The notes under the pieces were generated by a model. That model saw nothing but the letters and a program-made list of their open reading frames with translations, was not told the DNA's origin and did not search any database. The position numbers and the translations under genes were made by a program. Shown here piece after piece: positions 1 through 7,771 of a DNA stretch of 9,197 nt. The DNA comes from Hydrogenothermaceae bacterium (GTDB lineage Bacteria; Aquificota; Aquificae; Hydrogenothermales; Hydrogenothermaceae): contig JALSSE010000333.1 in assembly GCA_026984415.1 (NCBI GenBank), forward strand, positions 1-9,197. Reading direction: 5' to 3'. Positions within the stretch are counted from its first letter, which is position 1; each line of letters begins with the position of its first letter.

Positions 1-54
1 TAAATGTAAAACGTTATTTTATCAAGAAAAATATTTGTCAAATTGTGAATTTTC

Positions 55-83
55 TTGACATTTTTTATTTTAGTTATTTTGAT
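55..83 (+). promoter_or_regulatory. Possible sigma-70-type promoter for tpx
   Basis: A perfect TTGACA (-35 consensus) lies at 55-60. A 17-base spacer leads to TTTGAT at 78-83, which matches 4 of 6 bases of the -10 consensus. Transcription would begin near 90 and leave a leader of about 150 bases before tpx, which is long. A TATCAT at 173-178 (5 of 6) is a closer -10 candidate but has no recognisable -35. In DNA this AT-rich, chance matches are common, so the call rests mainly on the exact TTGACA. No open reading frame was seen in 1-240. Confidence 0.3.
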
Positions 84-165
84 TTTATAGATTTATAGAG
101 GTTTTATAAGTTTCTAAAATTTTACAGTATTAAAGTAAAAGAGATTGAGTTTCATTAAATTTAAT

Positions 166-177
166 TGATATTTATCA
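166..177. promoter_or_regulatory. Small palindrome upstream of tpx, possible operator
   Basis: TGATA-TT-TATCA is a perfect inverted repeat with 5-base arms and a 2-base centre. It overlaps the -10-like TATCAT at 173-178 and lies about 60 bases before the tpx start codon. A regulator site is a natural idea because peroxidase genes are often controlled by oxidant-sensing repressors. The arms are short, AT-rich and do not match a full Fur or PerR box, so chance is a real alternative. Confidence 0.2.
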
Positions 178-240
178 TAAAAGAAAACTTACCCATTCAG
201 TTAAACTATTTCCAGAAATAAAAACTTAGGAGGTAGTCGA

Positions 241-744
241 ATGGCGACAACTGTAAATTTAAAAGGAAACCCAGTAGCATTAGTAGGTCCAGAATTAAAT
301 GTAGGAGATAGGGCTCCTGAAGTAATCGTGGTAGCTTCTGACTTATCAGAAGTAACTGTTGGTGGTGCAAAAGGAAAACCTCAATTAATTATCACTGTTC
401 CTTCTCTTGACACGCCTGTATGTGAAACAGAAACTCAAAAGTTTAACCAGTTGGTAGAAGGTTTAGACATTGATGTTTGTGTGATTTCTATGGATTTACC
501 TTTTGCAGAAAAAAGATTCTGTGAAAGCTTTAACATCTCCAATGTAACTGTTGCTTCTGATTTCAGATACAGAGATATGGAGAAGTACGGTGTACTTATT
601 TCAGAAGGTGCTTTAAAAGGCGTTTTAGCAAGGGCTGTTTTTGTTGTTGACGGTGAAGGAAAAATCGTTTACAAACAGTTAGTACCAGAAATTACAGAAG
701 AACCTAACTATGACGATGTTTTATCTTGTGTAAAATCTTTATAA
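241..744 (+). CDS. tpx: Thiol peroxidase Tpx (atypical 2-Cys peroxiredoxin)
   Basis: Reduces hydrogen peroxide and organic hydroperoxides in the cytoplasm, normally using thioredoxin as electron donor. The 167-residue protein has the usual length of the family. The peroxidatic cysteine is C61 in the signature SLDTPVCETET (55-65). The resolving cysteine is C94 in FAEKRFCES, which gives the C61/C94 pair expected of Tpx (C61/C95 in E. coli). R131 in LARAVFVVD matches the conserved active-site arginine. Extra cysteines at C80 and C163 are not part of the family mechanism. The ATG is preceded by a strong AGGAGGT at 228-234 with 6 bases of spacing. The gene appears monocistronic: it ends just before a strong palindromic terminator, and the next gene is on the other strand. 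The identification is firm. Confidence 0.97.
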   Translation: MATTVNLKGNPVALVGPELNVGDRAPEVIVVASDLSEVTVGGAKGKPQLIITVPSLDTPVCETETQKFNQLVEGLDIDVCVISMDLPFAEKRFCESFNISNVTVASDFRYRDMEKYGVLISEGALKGVLARAVFVVDGEGKIVYKQLVPEITEEPNYDDVLSCVKSL

Positions 745-750
745 ACTGAT

Positions 751-780
751 AAGGGGCTAAATTTAGCCCCTTTTATATAT
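751..780 (+). terminator. Strong palindromic terminator between convergent genes
   Basis: Positions 751-772 form a perfect 22-base palindrome with arms AAGGGGCTAAA and TTTAGCCCCTT, followed on the plus strand by TTATATATTT. The GGGGC/GCCCC core stands out sharply in AT-rich surroundings. On the plus strand it is a good intrinsic terminator for tpx, whose stop is 6 bases upstream. The minus-strand gene stops at 773-775, directly against the palindrome, so the same hairpin probably ends that transcript too, although the T-run on that side is poor. Confidence 0.9.
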
Positions 781-1939
781 TTAACTCCAAAATATGAGGA
801 TTTTCCTTTAAAAATTTTTTCATCTCATCTGTTGATTCAAAACTTTTCAGTGTATTTATTACATTTTGAACAGAAAAAAACATCTCTTCATCGCCAATTA
901 ATTCTTTTAGTTCTCTGTATATACTTTCTTCATCTATTTCTATATTTACCTTTTCAGTAGATTCTTCAATGTACCTTGAAGTTAAAAAGTTAAAATAAAG
1001 TACGTTTTTCTTATCTGGAATAAGATTTTCTTTGCTTAATTTTTCTGCTAAGTCTTTAATTGTTAGCTCTTTTAGCATACCTTTAAGAACAACAACCGGT
1101 GCTTTTGAATTAATACTTAAAGAATTTTCAACACTTTCTTTTATATCTTTAATAACCTCATCAAAGGTTTCTTCCTCAAATGAAAAGAATATAAAGGGTC
1201 TTCTCTTTTTAAGCTCAATAAATTCAAAGTTGAATTTATCATTATCATACTCAACTAAATAAACCCCTTTTGGAGTAGAGTTTTCCTTTTCTGAATAAGC
1301 TGTAAATTCTGTTGAACCAGGGTAAACGACAAAGGAATTATTTATTTTTTTTGGTTTCTGTTTTACGTGGTAATGTCCAATACCAACATAATCAAAACCT
1401 TCTGGGATTTCCCTTTCTGTATAAAGTGAAGACATTGGAAACAACGGATAAAATTCCTGATGCAACATTAAAATGTGTAAATTTTTAGAGCTTGATGTTT
1501 TTTCTAATATTTTTTCAAGGGCTGGCCTTATACCACCTAAATGTTTAATTCCTGCTTTTGAAATATATTTAATGCCTGAAATAAAAATCCCTTCATGTTC
1601 TACAGTTCCATTTTCAATAGTTTTTAAACCAAAAGGTTTTAATATATCAAGAGGTGAAATATCTCTTACTTTACTTCCTCTATCGTGGTTTCCTGCAATA
1701 CAAAAAATAGGAATATTGGCATTTTTTACCTGATTTATTATTTCTAATCCTTCTAAAATAACCTGATTTGAAGGTCTGGAAGTGTGGAAAAAATCTCCTG
1801 TATGGAGAATAAAATCAACTTTGTTTTCAATAGCAATCTCAATTGCTTCCTTAAAAACATCAAAAAAATCCTGTCCCCTTTCTTCCAGACCGTACTGGTT
1901 ATAACCAAGATGTGTATCTGTAACGTGTAGAAATTTCAT
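773..1939 (-). CDS. Mre11/SbcD-family DNA repair nuclease
   Basis: A metallophosphoesterase of the Mre11/SbcD family, expected to act as a Mn-dependent DNA exo/endonuclease in double-strand-break processing. All phosphoesterase motifs are visible in the first 200 residues: D8 and H10 in VTDTHLG, D49 in HTGDFF, N84-H85 in GNHD, H160 in MLHQ, and H189/H191 in GHYH. The remaining ~190 residues would hold the capping domain and a helical C-terminus (EEMFFSVQNVINTLKSFES region). The 388-residue length suits the family. The start is set by MKFLHVTDTHLG, the usual N-terminus. It begins directly after the stop codon of the upstream DUF2892 gene, with only a GAGGG 13 bases before the ATG, so translation probably depends on coupling. 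The usual partner ATPase (Rad50/SbcC) is not in the window. I give no symbol because Mre11 and SbcD cannot be separated by eye. Confidence 0.93.
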   Translation of the reverse strand: MKFLHVTDTHLGYNQYGLEERGQDFFDVFKEAIEIAIENKVDFILHTGDFFHTSRPSNQVILEGLEIINQVKNANIPIFCIAGNHDRGSKVRDISPLDILKPFGLKTIENGTVEHEGIFISGIKYISKAGIKHLGGIRPALEKILEKTSSSKNLHILMLHQEFYPLFPMSSLYTEREIPEGFDYVGIGHYHVKQKPKKINNSFVVYPGSTEFTAYSEKENSTPKGVYLVEYDNDKFNFEFIELKKRRPFIFFSFEEETFDEVIKDIKESVENSLSINSKAPVVVLKGMLKELTIKDLAEKLSKENLIPDKKNVLYFNFLTSRYIEESTEKVNIEIDEESIYRELKELIGDEEMFFSVQNVINTLKSFESTDEMKKFLKENPHILELNI

Positions 1940-2149
1940 CTAACTACAGGTACCCTCTTCTTTTCCAAAAAGTTTTTGTAAAACTGTGTCAGATGGACAG
2001 AAACCTGTTGCAGCTGAAACGTAAAGCATAAATATGATAAACCAGATTATATATTCTCCCCAACCTTGACCAATATGCATCAAAACCAGTGCTATTAATA
2101 GTAGAGTCCCCATCATTGCTCTCTGTACACGGATAGCTTTCTTTGACAT
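1940..2149 (-). CDS. DUF2892-family small membrane protein
   Basis: A 69-residue protein with two hydrophobic segments (about 12-27 and 32-47) separated by a short polar turn with GQGWGE, so a two-helix membrane hairpin is likely. A short charged N-terminus (MSKKAIRVQR) precedes the first helix. The motif GFCPSDTVLQKLF at 49-61 is like the conserved GxCP...L end of DUF2892 (YgaP transmembrane) proteins, which occur alone or attached to rhodanese domains. The function is unknown, and sulfur trafficking is only suggested by the rhodanese link. It starts with ATG behind a good GGAGGTT (plus-strand 2155-2161). It is the first gene of a two-gene unit and its TAG is immediately followed by the ATG of the Mre11-like gene. 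Confidence 0.8.
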   Translation of the reverse strand: MSKKAIRVQRAMMGTLLLIALVLMHIGQGWGEYIIWFIIFMLYVSAATGFCPSDTVLQKLFGKEEGTCS

Positions 2150-2172
2150 TTCCTAACCTCCAGATAAAATAT

Positions 2173-2201
2173 TACGAATTATTAACTAAATATATTATAA
2201 T
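2173..2201 (+). promoter_or_regulatory. Divergent promoter, plus side (NYN gene)
   Basis: A perfect TATAAT lies at 2196-2201, about 31 bases before the TTG start of the NYN gene. The best -35 at a 17-18 base spacing is weak (TTACGA or TACGAA around 2172-2178). The implied leader is roughly 25 bases and contains the ribosome binding site. Confidence 0.5.
2194..2199 (-). promoter_or_regulatory. Divergent -10 element, minus side (DUF2892-Mre11 unit)
   Basis: The plus-strand bases ATTATA read TATAAT on the minus strand. This puts a consensus -10 element 44 bases upstream of the DUF2892 start and within the same 8-base palindrome (ATTATAAT, 2194-2201) as the plus-strand -10. No convincing -35 was seen on this strand. 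Confidence 0.4.
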
Positions 2202-2221
2202 TATGGCTTAATTTCCATAGC

Positions 2222-2235
2222 AGGAGAAAATTTTG
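2222..2235 (+). promoter_or_regulatory. Ribosome binding site that sets a TTG start
   Basis: AGGAG at 2222-2226 is followed by 6 bases (AAAATT) and then TTG at 2233-2235. The spacing matches the other strong sites in this window. There is no in-frame ATG until residue 108, inside the conserved domain, so TTG is the only sensible start for the NYN gene. Confidence 0.8.
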
Positions 2236-2769
2236 GCAGAAACTAAGTATAATGAACTTTTTAAAAACCAGAGAATTGCTATTTTTTTAGATGTCCAGAA
2301 CCTTTACTATTCAGCAAGGGATGCTTTTAATAGAAAGGTTAATTTTGAAAGTGTTTTAAGAATAACTTTAAAAGATAGAATTCTTCTGAGGGCTATTGCC
2401 TACCTTGTTAAACTTCAGGGAGTTGACCAGAAAGGATTTATCAATACTTTAAAGCACATCGGTTATCAGGTAAGGGAAAAAGAGCCTAAAATATTCAAAA
2501 GGTTAGATGAACAGGGAAATTTATGGACAACTATTAAAGCAGACTGGGATATGGGAATAGCTATGGATGCTATTATGCTGGCAGATAAAATTGATGTGGC
2601 TGTTCTTGCAAGTGGAGATGGTGATTTTACAGATTTAGTAAATTACTTGAGAACAAAAGGTGTAAAAGTAGAGATAGCAGCATTTAAACAGACTTCAGCA
2701 AAAGAGCTTATAGAAATAGCAGATGAATTTATAGATTTAACAAATTACGGTGAAGATGTGTTTTTATGA
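2233..2769 (+). CDS. NYN-domain (LabA/DUF88-type, PIN-like) putative nuclease
   Basis: A 178-residue protein consisting almost entirely of one NYN domain, a PIN-like fold expected to cut RNA with bound divalent metal. The acidic residues that make the predicted active site are present: D20 and N23 in [10 protein letters not shown]106 and D112 in [11 protein letters not shown], and D129/D131 in the signature SGDGDF (127-132). The C-terminal strand [10 protein letters not shown] (142-151) followed by an acidic helix is as expected for LabA-like members. No extra RNA-binding domain is attached. Its substrate is unknown, and members elsewhere have been linked to RNA turnover and, for LabA, to circadian output. 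It starts at TTG. Its TGA overlaps the end of the opposing rubredoxin gene by 6 bases, and it appears monocistronic. Confidence 0.9.
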   Translation: MAETKYNELFKNQRIAIFLDVQNLYYSARDAFNRKVNFESVLRITLKDRILLRAIAYLVKLQGVDQKGFINTLKHIGYQVREKEPKIFKRLDEQGNLWTTIKADWDMGIAMDAIMLADKIDVAVLASGDGDFTDLVNYLRTKGVKVEIAAFKQTSAKELIEIADEFIDLTNYGEDVFL

Positions 2770-2961
2770 TTCTTTTTTTATTATTAAAAATTGACCTTTT
2801 GGGTATTTACAAACAGGACATCTCCAGCTATCTGGTAAATCTTCAAATAAAATTCCCGGGGATATAGCCCTGAGATCATCCCCCTTTTCAGGGTCATAAA
2901 TATACCCACAAATTCTACATTTTCTTTTATCTGTATCTATGTTTTTGTATTTTACTTTCAT
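2764..2961 (-). CDS. Rubredoxin
   Basis: A small cytoplasmic one-electron carrier with a single iron held by four cysteines. Both knuckles are visible: C15 and C18 in [14 protein letters not shown], and C48 and C51 in [14 protein letters not shown]. The intervening [12 protein letters not shown] is also typical. At 65 residues it is slightly longer than the usual 52-54, mainly through a Lys-rich N-terminal extension of about 10 residues. Its ATG overlaps the gatB stop as ATGA, and no Shine-Dalgarno sequence is visible upstream, so translation is probably by re-initiation after gatB. Partners are likely oxygen- or superoxide-reducing enzymes located elsewhere, but nothing here identifies them. 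Its stop codon overlaps the tail of the opposing NYN gene. Confidence 0.94.
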   Translation of the reverse strand: MKVKYKNIDTDKRKCRICGYIYDPEKGDDLRAISPGILFEDLPDSWRCPVCKYPKGQFLIIKKES

Positions 2962-4406
2962 CTTAATAATTTGTTTAGTATTTTATTAACAATTTTAGGG
3001 TTTGCTTTTCCTTTTGTTGCTTTCATTACCTGTCCAACAAAAAATCCCATTAGTTTTGTGTTTCCAGCTTTGAATTTTTCAACTTCATTTGGATGAGAAT
3101 TGACAACTTCCTCAACAATTTTTCTTATTTCACCTTCATCTGAAACCTGTTTAAGTCCTTTTTCTTCAACTATCTGTTTTGGAGATTTTTTTGTTTTAAA
3201 TACTTCTTCAAAAACCTCTTTTCCTATTTTTCCAGAGATAACTCCTGTATCAATAAGCTCAACAAGTTCTGCAATATGTTCTGGTGAAACAGGACTTCCT
3301 GATATGTTTATTCCTTTCTCATTTAATTTTCCTAAAAGCTCATTTAGTATCCAGTTTGCTATCATTTTTGGATTTTTAGAATAATTTGATACTGCATTTT
3401 CAAAAAATTCTGCCAGGTCTTTATCTGAAACTAAAACATCTGCATCGTACTCAGTTAAAGAATATTCTTTTATATACCTTTCAAACTTCTGGTCTGGAAG
3501 CTCTGGTAATGAATTTTTAATTTCTTCAATATTTTCTTTTTTCAGCCTTACTGGAATTAAATCTGGGTCTGGAAAATACCTGTAATCGTGGGCTTCTTCT
3601 TTTGTTCTCATTGTAAATGTTTTTCCAGAAGAAGGGTCAAACAACCTTGTTTCCTGAATTATTTCCTGTCCTTTTCTTAAAGCCTTTGCCTGTCTTTCTA
3701 TTTCATATTCAATAGCCTTCTGTACAAACCTGAAAGAGTTTAGGTTTTTAATTTCTACTTTTGTTCCAAGTTCTTCCTGTTCTACAGGTTTTAAGGATAT
3801 ATTAACATCACACCTGAGTTGTCCCTTTTCCATATCTGCATCTGATACGCCTATATACCTCATAATATTTCTTAATTTTTCAAGGTATAACCTTGCACCT
3901 TCAGGGGATGTAATGTCTGGTTCTGTAACAATTTCCATTAAAGGAGTTCCAGCCCTATTTAAATCAACGTAAGAGTATCCACCTTCGTGGATTGTTTTAC
4001 CTGCATCTTCTTCCATATGGAGTCTGTGGATTCTCACCCTTTCGTGTTTGTCATTTACTTTTATATCTATGTATCCATTCGTAGCAAGAGGTTTATCGTA
4101 CTGGGAAATCTGATATCCTTTAGGTAAATCAGGATAAAAGTAATGTTTTCTTGCAAATATTGACAGTTCGTGTACTTCACAATTCAAAGCAAGGGAAGCT
4201 TTTATAGCATATTCTAAAGCTTTTTTATTTAAAACTGGTAAGCTGCCGGGAAGAGCCAGACACACAGGGCATACATTTGTATTAGGTGGAGCTCCAAATT
4301 CTAATTTACAGGAACAAAAAAGTTTTGTTTTTGTTGACATCTGGACGTGTGTTTCAAGACCTATAACAACATCAAATTCTTCCTTGATTGCAGCCAAATT
4401 ACTCAT
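2958..4406 (-). CDS. gatB: Aspartyl/glutamyl-tRNA amidotransferase subunit B (GatB)
   Basis: The kinase-like, tRNA-recognising subunit of GatCAB. It activates Glu on Glu-tRNA(Gln) or Asp on Asp-tRNA(Asn) with ATP so that ammonia from GatA can amidate it. The 482 residues match the family length. Visible features in order are GLETHVQ (16-22), a zinc-binding set C31, C33, C46 and C49, the signature [18 protein letters not shown] (87-104), [10 protein letters not shown] (128-137), and [10 protein letters not shown] in the core. An all-helical tail and YqeY-like domain make up roughly the last 150 residues. The ATG is preceded by GAGGAG (plus-strand 4411-4416) at 4 bases. It is the first gene of a gatB-rubredoxin unit. 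gatA and gatC are not in the window, a scattered arrangement that is not unusual outside Firmicutes. Confidence 0.98.
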   Translation of the reverse strand: MSNLAAIKEEFDVVIGLETHVQMSTKTKLFCSCKLEFGAPPNTNVCPVCLALPGSLPVLNKKALEYAIKASLALNCEVHELSIFARKHYFYPDLPKGYQISQYDKPLATNGYIDIKVNDKHERVRIHRLHMEEDAGKTIHEGGYSYVDLNRAGTPLMEIVTEPDITSPEGARLYLEKLRNIMRYIGVSDADMEKGQLRCDVNISLKPVEQEELGTKVEIKNLNSFRFVQKAIEYEIERQAKALRKGQEIIQETRLFDPSSGKTFTMRTKEEAHDYRYFPDPDLIPVRLKKENIEEIKNSLPELPDQKFERYIKEYSLTEYDADVLVSDKDLAEFFENAVSNYSKNPKMIANWILNELLGKLNEKGINISGSPVSPEHIAELVELIDTGVISGKIGKEVFEEVFKTKKSPKQIVEEKGLKQVSDEGEIRKIVEEVVNSHPNEVEKFKAGNTKLMGFFVGQVMKATKGKANPKIVNKILNKLLR

Positions 4407-4415
4407 TTTTCTCCT

Positions 4416-4444
4416 CGTACATAATCCTAATTTTGTATTATAAT
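4416..4444 (+). promoter_or_regulatory. Divergent promoter, plus side (ahcY cluster)
   Basis: A perfect TATAAT at 4439-4444 has CGTACA at 4416-4421 (3 of 6 to TTGACA) with an exact 17-base spacer. The ahcY start is 54 bases downstream and has its own GAGGAG at 4487-4492, 6 bases before the ATG. This is the probable promoter for the whole ahcY-to-metK run. Confidence 0.5.
4437..4442 (-). promoter_or_regulatory. Divergent -10 element, minus side (gatB)
   Basis: ATTATA on the plus strand reads TATAAT on the minus strand, 30 bases upstream of the gatB ATG. It shares the palindrome ATTATAAT (4437-4444) with the ahcY -10. The -35 position on this strand has no good match. Confidence 0.4.
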
Positions 4445-4480
4445 AATACTCTATTTTAACAGTTTTTTTGTACAGGTTAA

Positions 4481-5755
<1,275 letters not shown>

Positions 5756-5779
5756 ATAAAAAATAAAAAGGAGAAAGCC

Positions 5780-6013
5780 ATGACAAGAGAAGAAGCTATC
5801 CAGAAATTATTAGAAATTGACCCAGAATTTAAAAAATGGTATGAAGAGAAAGAAGAGTTAAAATGGAAAATCCATAAATTAGACAAACATTTTCCACCAG
5901 ACCCAGAGATAGAAGCTGAAGAAGAAAAATTAAAAAGAAGGAAACTTTATTTAAAAGATTTAATGGAAATGAGAATTAAAGAATTTATTTTAGAACAGGA
6001 AAAAACAGCTTAA
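5780..6013 (+). CDS. DUF465/YdcH-like small coiled-coil protein
   Basis: A 77-residue, highly charged protein rich in Glu and Lys, with no cysteine and no membrane segment. It reads as two helices: about 3-37 (EFKKWYEEKEELKWKIHKLD region) and about 43-73 (EEEKLKRRKLYLKDLMEM region), joined by a proline turn HFPPDPE at 37-43. The pattern resembles DUF465 (YdcH) proteins, which are short helical hairpins of unknown function. The resemblance is in the first-helix motif EFKKxYEExEEL and the second-helix KLKxxKLxLKD. AGGAG at 5769-5773 sits 6 bases before the ATG. It lies between ahcY and ilvD in the same direction and is probably co-transcribed. No role can be assigned from its neighbours, which are metabolic enzymes. 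Confidence 0.8.
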   Translation: MTREEAIQKLLEIDPEFKKWYEEKEELKWKIHKLDKHFPPDPEIEAEEEKLKRRKLYLKDLMEMRIKEFILEQEKTA

Positions 6014-6042
6014 AGATAGAAAAAATTTATAAAATTTATATA

Positions 6043-6061
6043 TTTAGACTGAAAAGCTAAA
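6043..6061 (+). other. Possible RNA hairpin with GAAA tetraloop before ilvD
   Basis: The leader bases TTTAGACT-GAAA-AGCTAAA can fold into a 7-pair stem with one bulged A and a GAAA (GNRA-type) loop. It ends directly beside the ilvD ribosome binding site (AGGAG at 6063-6067). It has no T-run, so it is not a terminator. It could protect the transcript or affect initiation, but it may also be chance in AT-rich spacer DNA. Confidence 0.3.
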
Positions 6062-6073
6062 TAGGAGATATTA

Positions 6074-7747
6074 ATGAGAAGTGATATAGTTAAAAAGGGT
6101 GTTGAAAGGGCACCCCACAGGAGTTTGTTTAGAGCTTGTGGTTTATCGGAAGAAGATTTTAATAAACCTTTTATAGGGGTTGCAAATTCCTACATTGATA
6201 TAGTTCCAGGACACGTTCATCTAAGGGAGTTCGCCCAGATTGTAAAACAGGCAATTAGAGAAGCTGGTGGTGTTCCATTTGAGTTTAACGTTATTGGAGT
6301 TGATGATGGAATTGCAATGGGACATTCTGGAATGCATTACTCACTTCCAAGTAGAGAGCTTATTGCAGATTCTGTAGAAACTGTTGTGGAAGCCCATAAA
6401 TTAGATGGTCTTGTGTGTATACCAAACTGCGACAAAATAGTCCCAGGAATGATAATGGGTGCAGCAAGACTCAATATACCTACAATATTTGTAAGTGGTG
6501 GTCCTATGGCTGCTGGGCATACCTCAACAGGAAAATCAATAGACCTTGCAACTGCTTTTGAAGCTGTAGGTTCAGTCCAAAGGGGGCTTATGACAAAAGA
6601 AGAACTTTTAGAAATTGAGCAGCAAGCCTGTCCTACTTGTGGTTCGTGTTCTGGTATGTTTACAGCAAATTCTATGAACTGTTTATCAGAAGCTCTTGGA
6701 ATAGCTTTACCTGGAAATGGAAGTATCCTTGCTGTTGACCCAAGAAGGCAGGAACTTGCAAGGCAGGCTGGTAGACAGATTTTGAAACTGATAGAAGCAG
6801 ATTTGAAATTTAGAGATATTGTAAATGAAGAAACAATTGAAAATGCCTTTACACTTGATATAGCTATGGGAGGCTCATCAAATACAGTTTTACATTTGCT
6901 TGCAATTGCCTACGAAGCAGGAATAGATTTTCCTGTTGAGAAAATAGATGAAATATCTGCAAGAACGCCTACACTCTGTAAACTTGCTCCTGCTTCTGAA
7001 TACCATATGGAAGATTTAGACAGGGCAGGTGGAATAAGTGCTATATTAAAAGAATTATCAAAAGCTGGATTATTACATTTAGACAGACCTACAGTTACAT
7101 TAAAAACACTTGGAGAAGTTATTGAAGATGCAGAGATAAAAGATCCAAATGTAATAAGACCATTAGATAACCCTTACAGTAAAACTGGTGGGTTGGCTGT
7201 ACTGTTTGGAAATATTGCCCCTTATGGTGGAGTTGTAAAAGCTGCTGCAGTTGACCCTAAAATTTTAGTCCATGAGGGAACAGCAGTCTGTTTTGATTCA
7301 GAAGAAGAAGCAATTGCAGGGATAACTGGTGGTAAAGTTAAAGCTGGTGATGTTGTAGTAATAAGATACGAAGGTCCAAAAGGTGGACCAGGAATGAGGG
7401 AAATGTTATCTCCAACATCTGCTATTATGGGAATGGGACTTGGAGATAAAGTTTCATTAATAACAGATGGTAGATTCTCAGGTGCAACAAGGGGAGCTTG
7501 TATAGGACATATTTCTCCAGAGGCTGCGGCAGGTGGTCCAATAGGAATAATAAAAGATGGTGATAAAATAAAAATAGACATACCAAACAGAACAATACAG
7601 CTTTTAATTTCAGATGAAGAATTTGAAGAAAGAATGAAAAACTTTAAACCAAAGAAAAAAGATATAAATAGTAGATGGTTAAGACGTTATTCAAAATTAG
7701 TAACATCAGCAAATAAAGGTGCAATACTGGCTGATGATTGTACTTAA
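6074..7747 (+). CDS. ilvD: Dihydroxy-acid dehydratase (IlvD)
   Basis: Dehydrates 2,3-dihydroxy-isovalerate and 2,3-dihydroxy-3-methylvalerate to the keto acids that lead to valine, leucine and isoleucine. It is a cytoplasmic Fe-S enzyme. At 557 residues it has the common length and lacks the insertions of the 616-residue E. coli protein. Cluster and active-site motifs are [12 protein letters not shown] (76-87), C119 in [10 protein letters not shown], and C192 in [28 protein letters not shown] includes S469, the expected catalytic serine. The first cluster-ligand position of the plant-type [2Fe-2S] enzymes reads VPGH (44-47) here, as in E. coli, so a labile [4Fe-4S] cluster is more likely. The ATG has AGGAG at 6063-6067 at 6 bases. 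No other branched-chain biosynthesis gene is in the window, and metK follows after 21 bases. Confidence 0.98.
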   Translation: MRSDIVKKGVERAPHRSLFRACGLSEEDFNKPFIGVANSYIDIVPGHVHLREFAQIVKQAIREAGGVPFEFNVIGVDDGIAMGHSGMHYSLPSRELIADSVETVVEAHKLDGLVCIPNCDKIVPGMIMGAARLNIPTIFVSGGPMAAGHTSTGKSIDLATAFEAVGSVQRGLMTKEELLEIEQQACPTCGSCSGMFTANSMNCLSEALGIALPGNGSILAVDPRRQELARQAGRQILKLIEADLKFRDIVNEETIENAFTLDIAMGGSSNTVLHLLAIAYEAGIDFPVEKIDEISARTPTLCKLAPASEYHMEDLDRAGGISAILKELSKAGLLHLDRPTVTLKTLGEVIEDAEIKDPNVIRPLDNPYSKTGGLAVLFGNIAPYGGVVKAAAVDPKILVHEGTAVCFDSEEEAIAGITGGKVKAGDVVVIRYEGPKGGPGMREMLSPTSAIMGMGLGDKVSLITDGRFSGATRGACIGHISPEAAAGGPIGIIKDGDKIKIDIPNRTIQLLISDEEFEERMKNFKPKKKDINSRWLRRYSKLVTSANKGAILADDCT

Positions 7748-7756
7748 AATAAAAAC

Positions 7757-7771
7757 AGGTAAAAAGCAGTG
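7757..7771 (+). promoter_or_regulatory. Weak ribosome binding site and GTG start of metK
   Basis: Only a partial Shine-Dalgarno, AGGT at 7757-7760, lies 8 bases before GTG at 7769-7771. The start is supported by the protein: RTIISAESVCQGHPDK begins exactly as the family does, and the next in-frame ATG is at residue 129. The weak site and GTG codon suggest lower initiation than for ahcY or ilvD. Confidence 0.7.

Noticed and set aside
84..110. Three copies of a TTTATA(A)G-like string upstream of tpx
   Set aside because: The spacing is irregular (8 and 11 bases) and the composition is nearly pure AT, so simple sequence bias explains it.
1032..1733. Plus-strand open frames of 76 and 86 codons within the Mre11-like gene
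   Set aside because: Both are antisense to a gene with intact nuclease motifs and have no family resemblance.
6014..6042. AT-only inverted repeat (AAATTTATAAAATTT region) as a terminator after the DUF465 gene
   Set aside because: The stem would contain only A-T pairs and is too weak for an intrinsic terminator. The genes on both sides appear to form one unit.
7222..7581. A 119-codon minus-strand open frame inside ilvD
   Set aside because: It is antisense to the conserved C-terminal half of IlvD, with a low-complexity Pro/Ser-rich translation. It is a by-product of ilvD coding.
7748..7768. SAM riboswitch or promoter in front of metK
   Set aside because: There are only 21 bases between ilvD and metK, too short for either a riboswitch or a full promoter.
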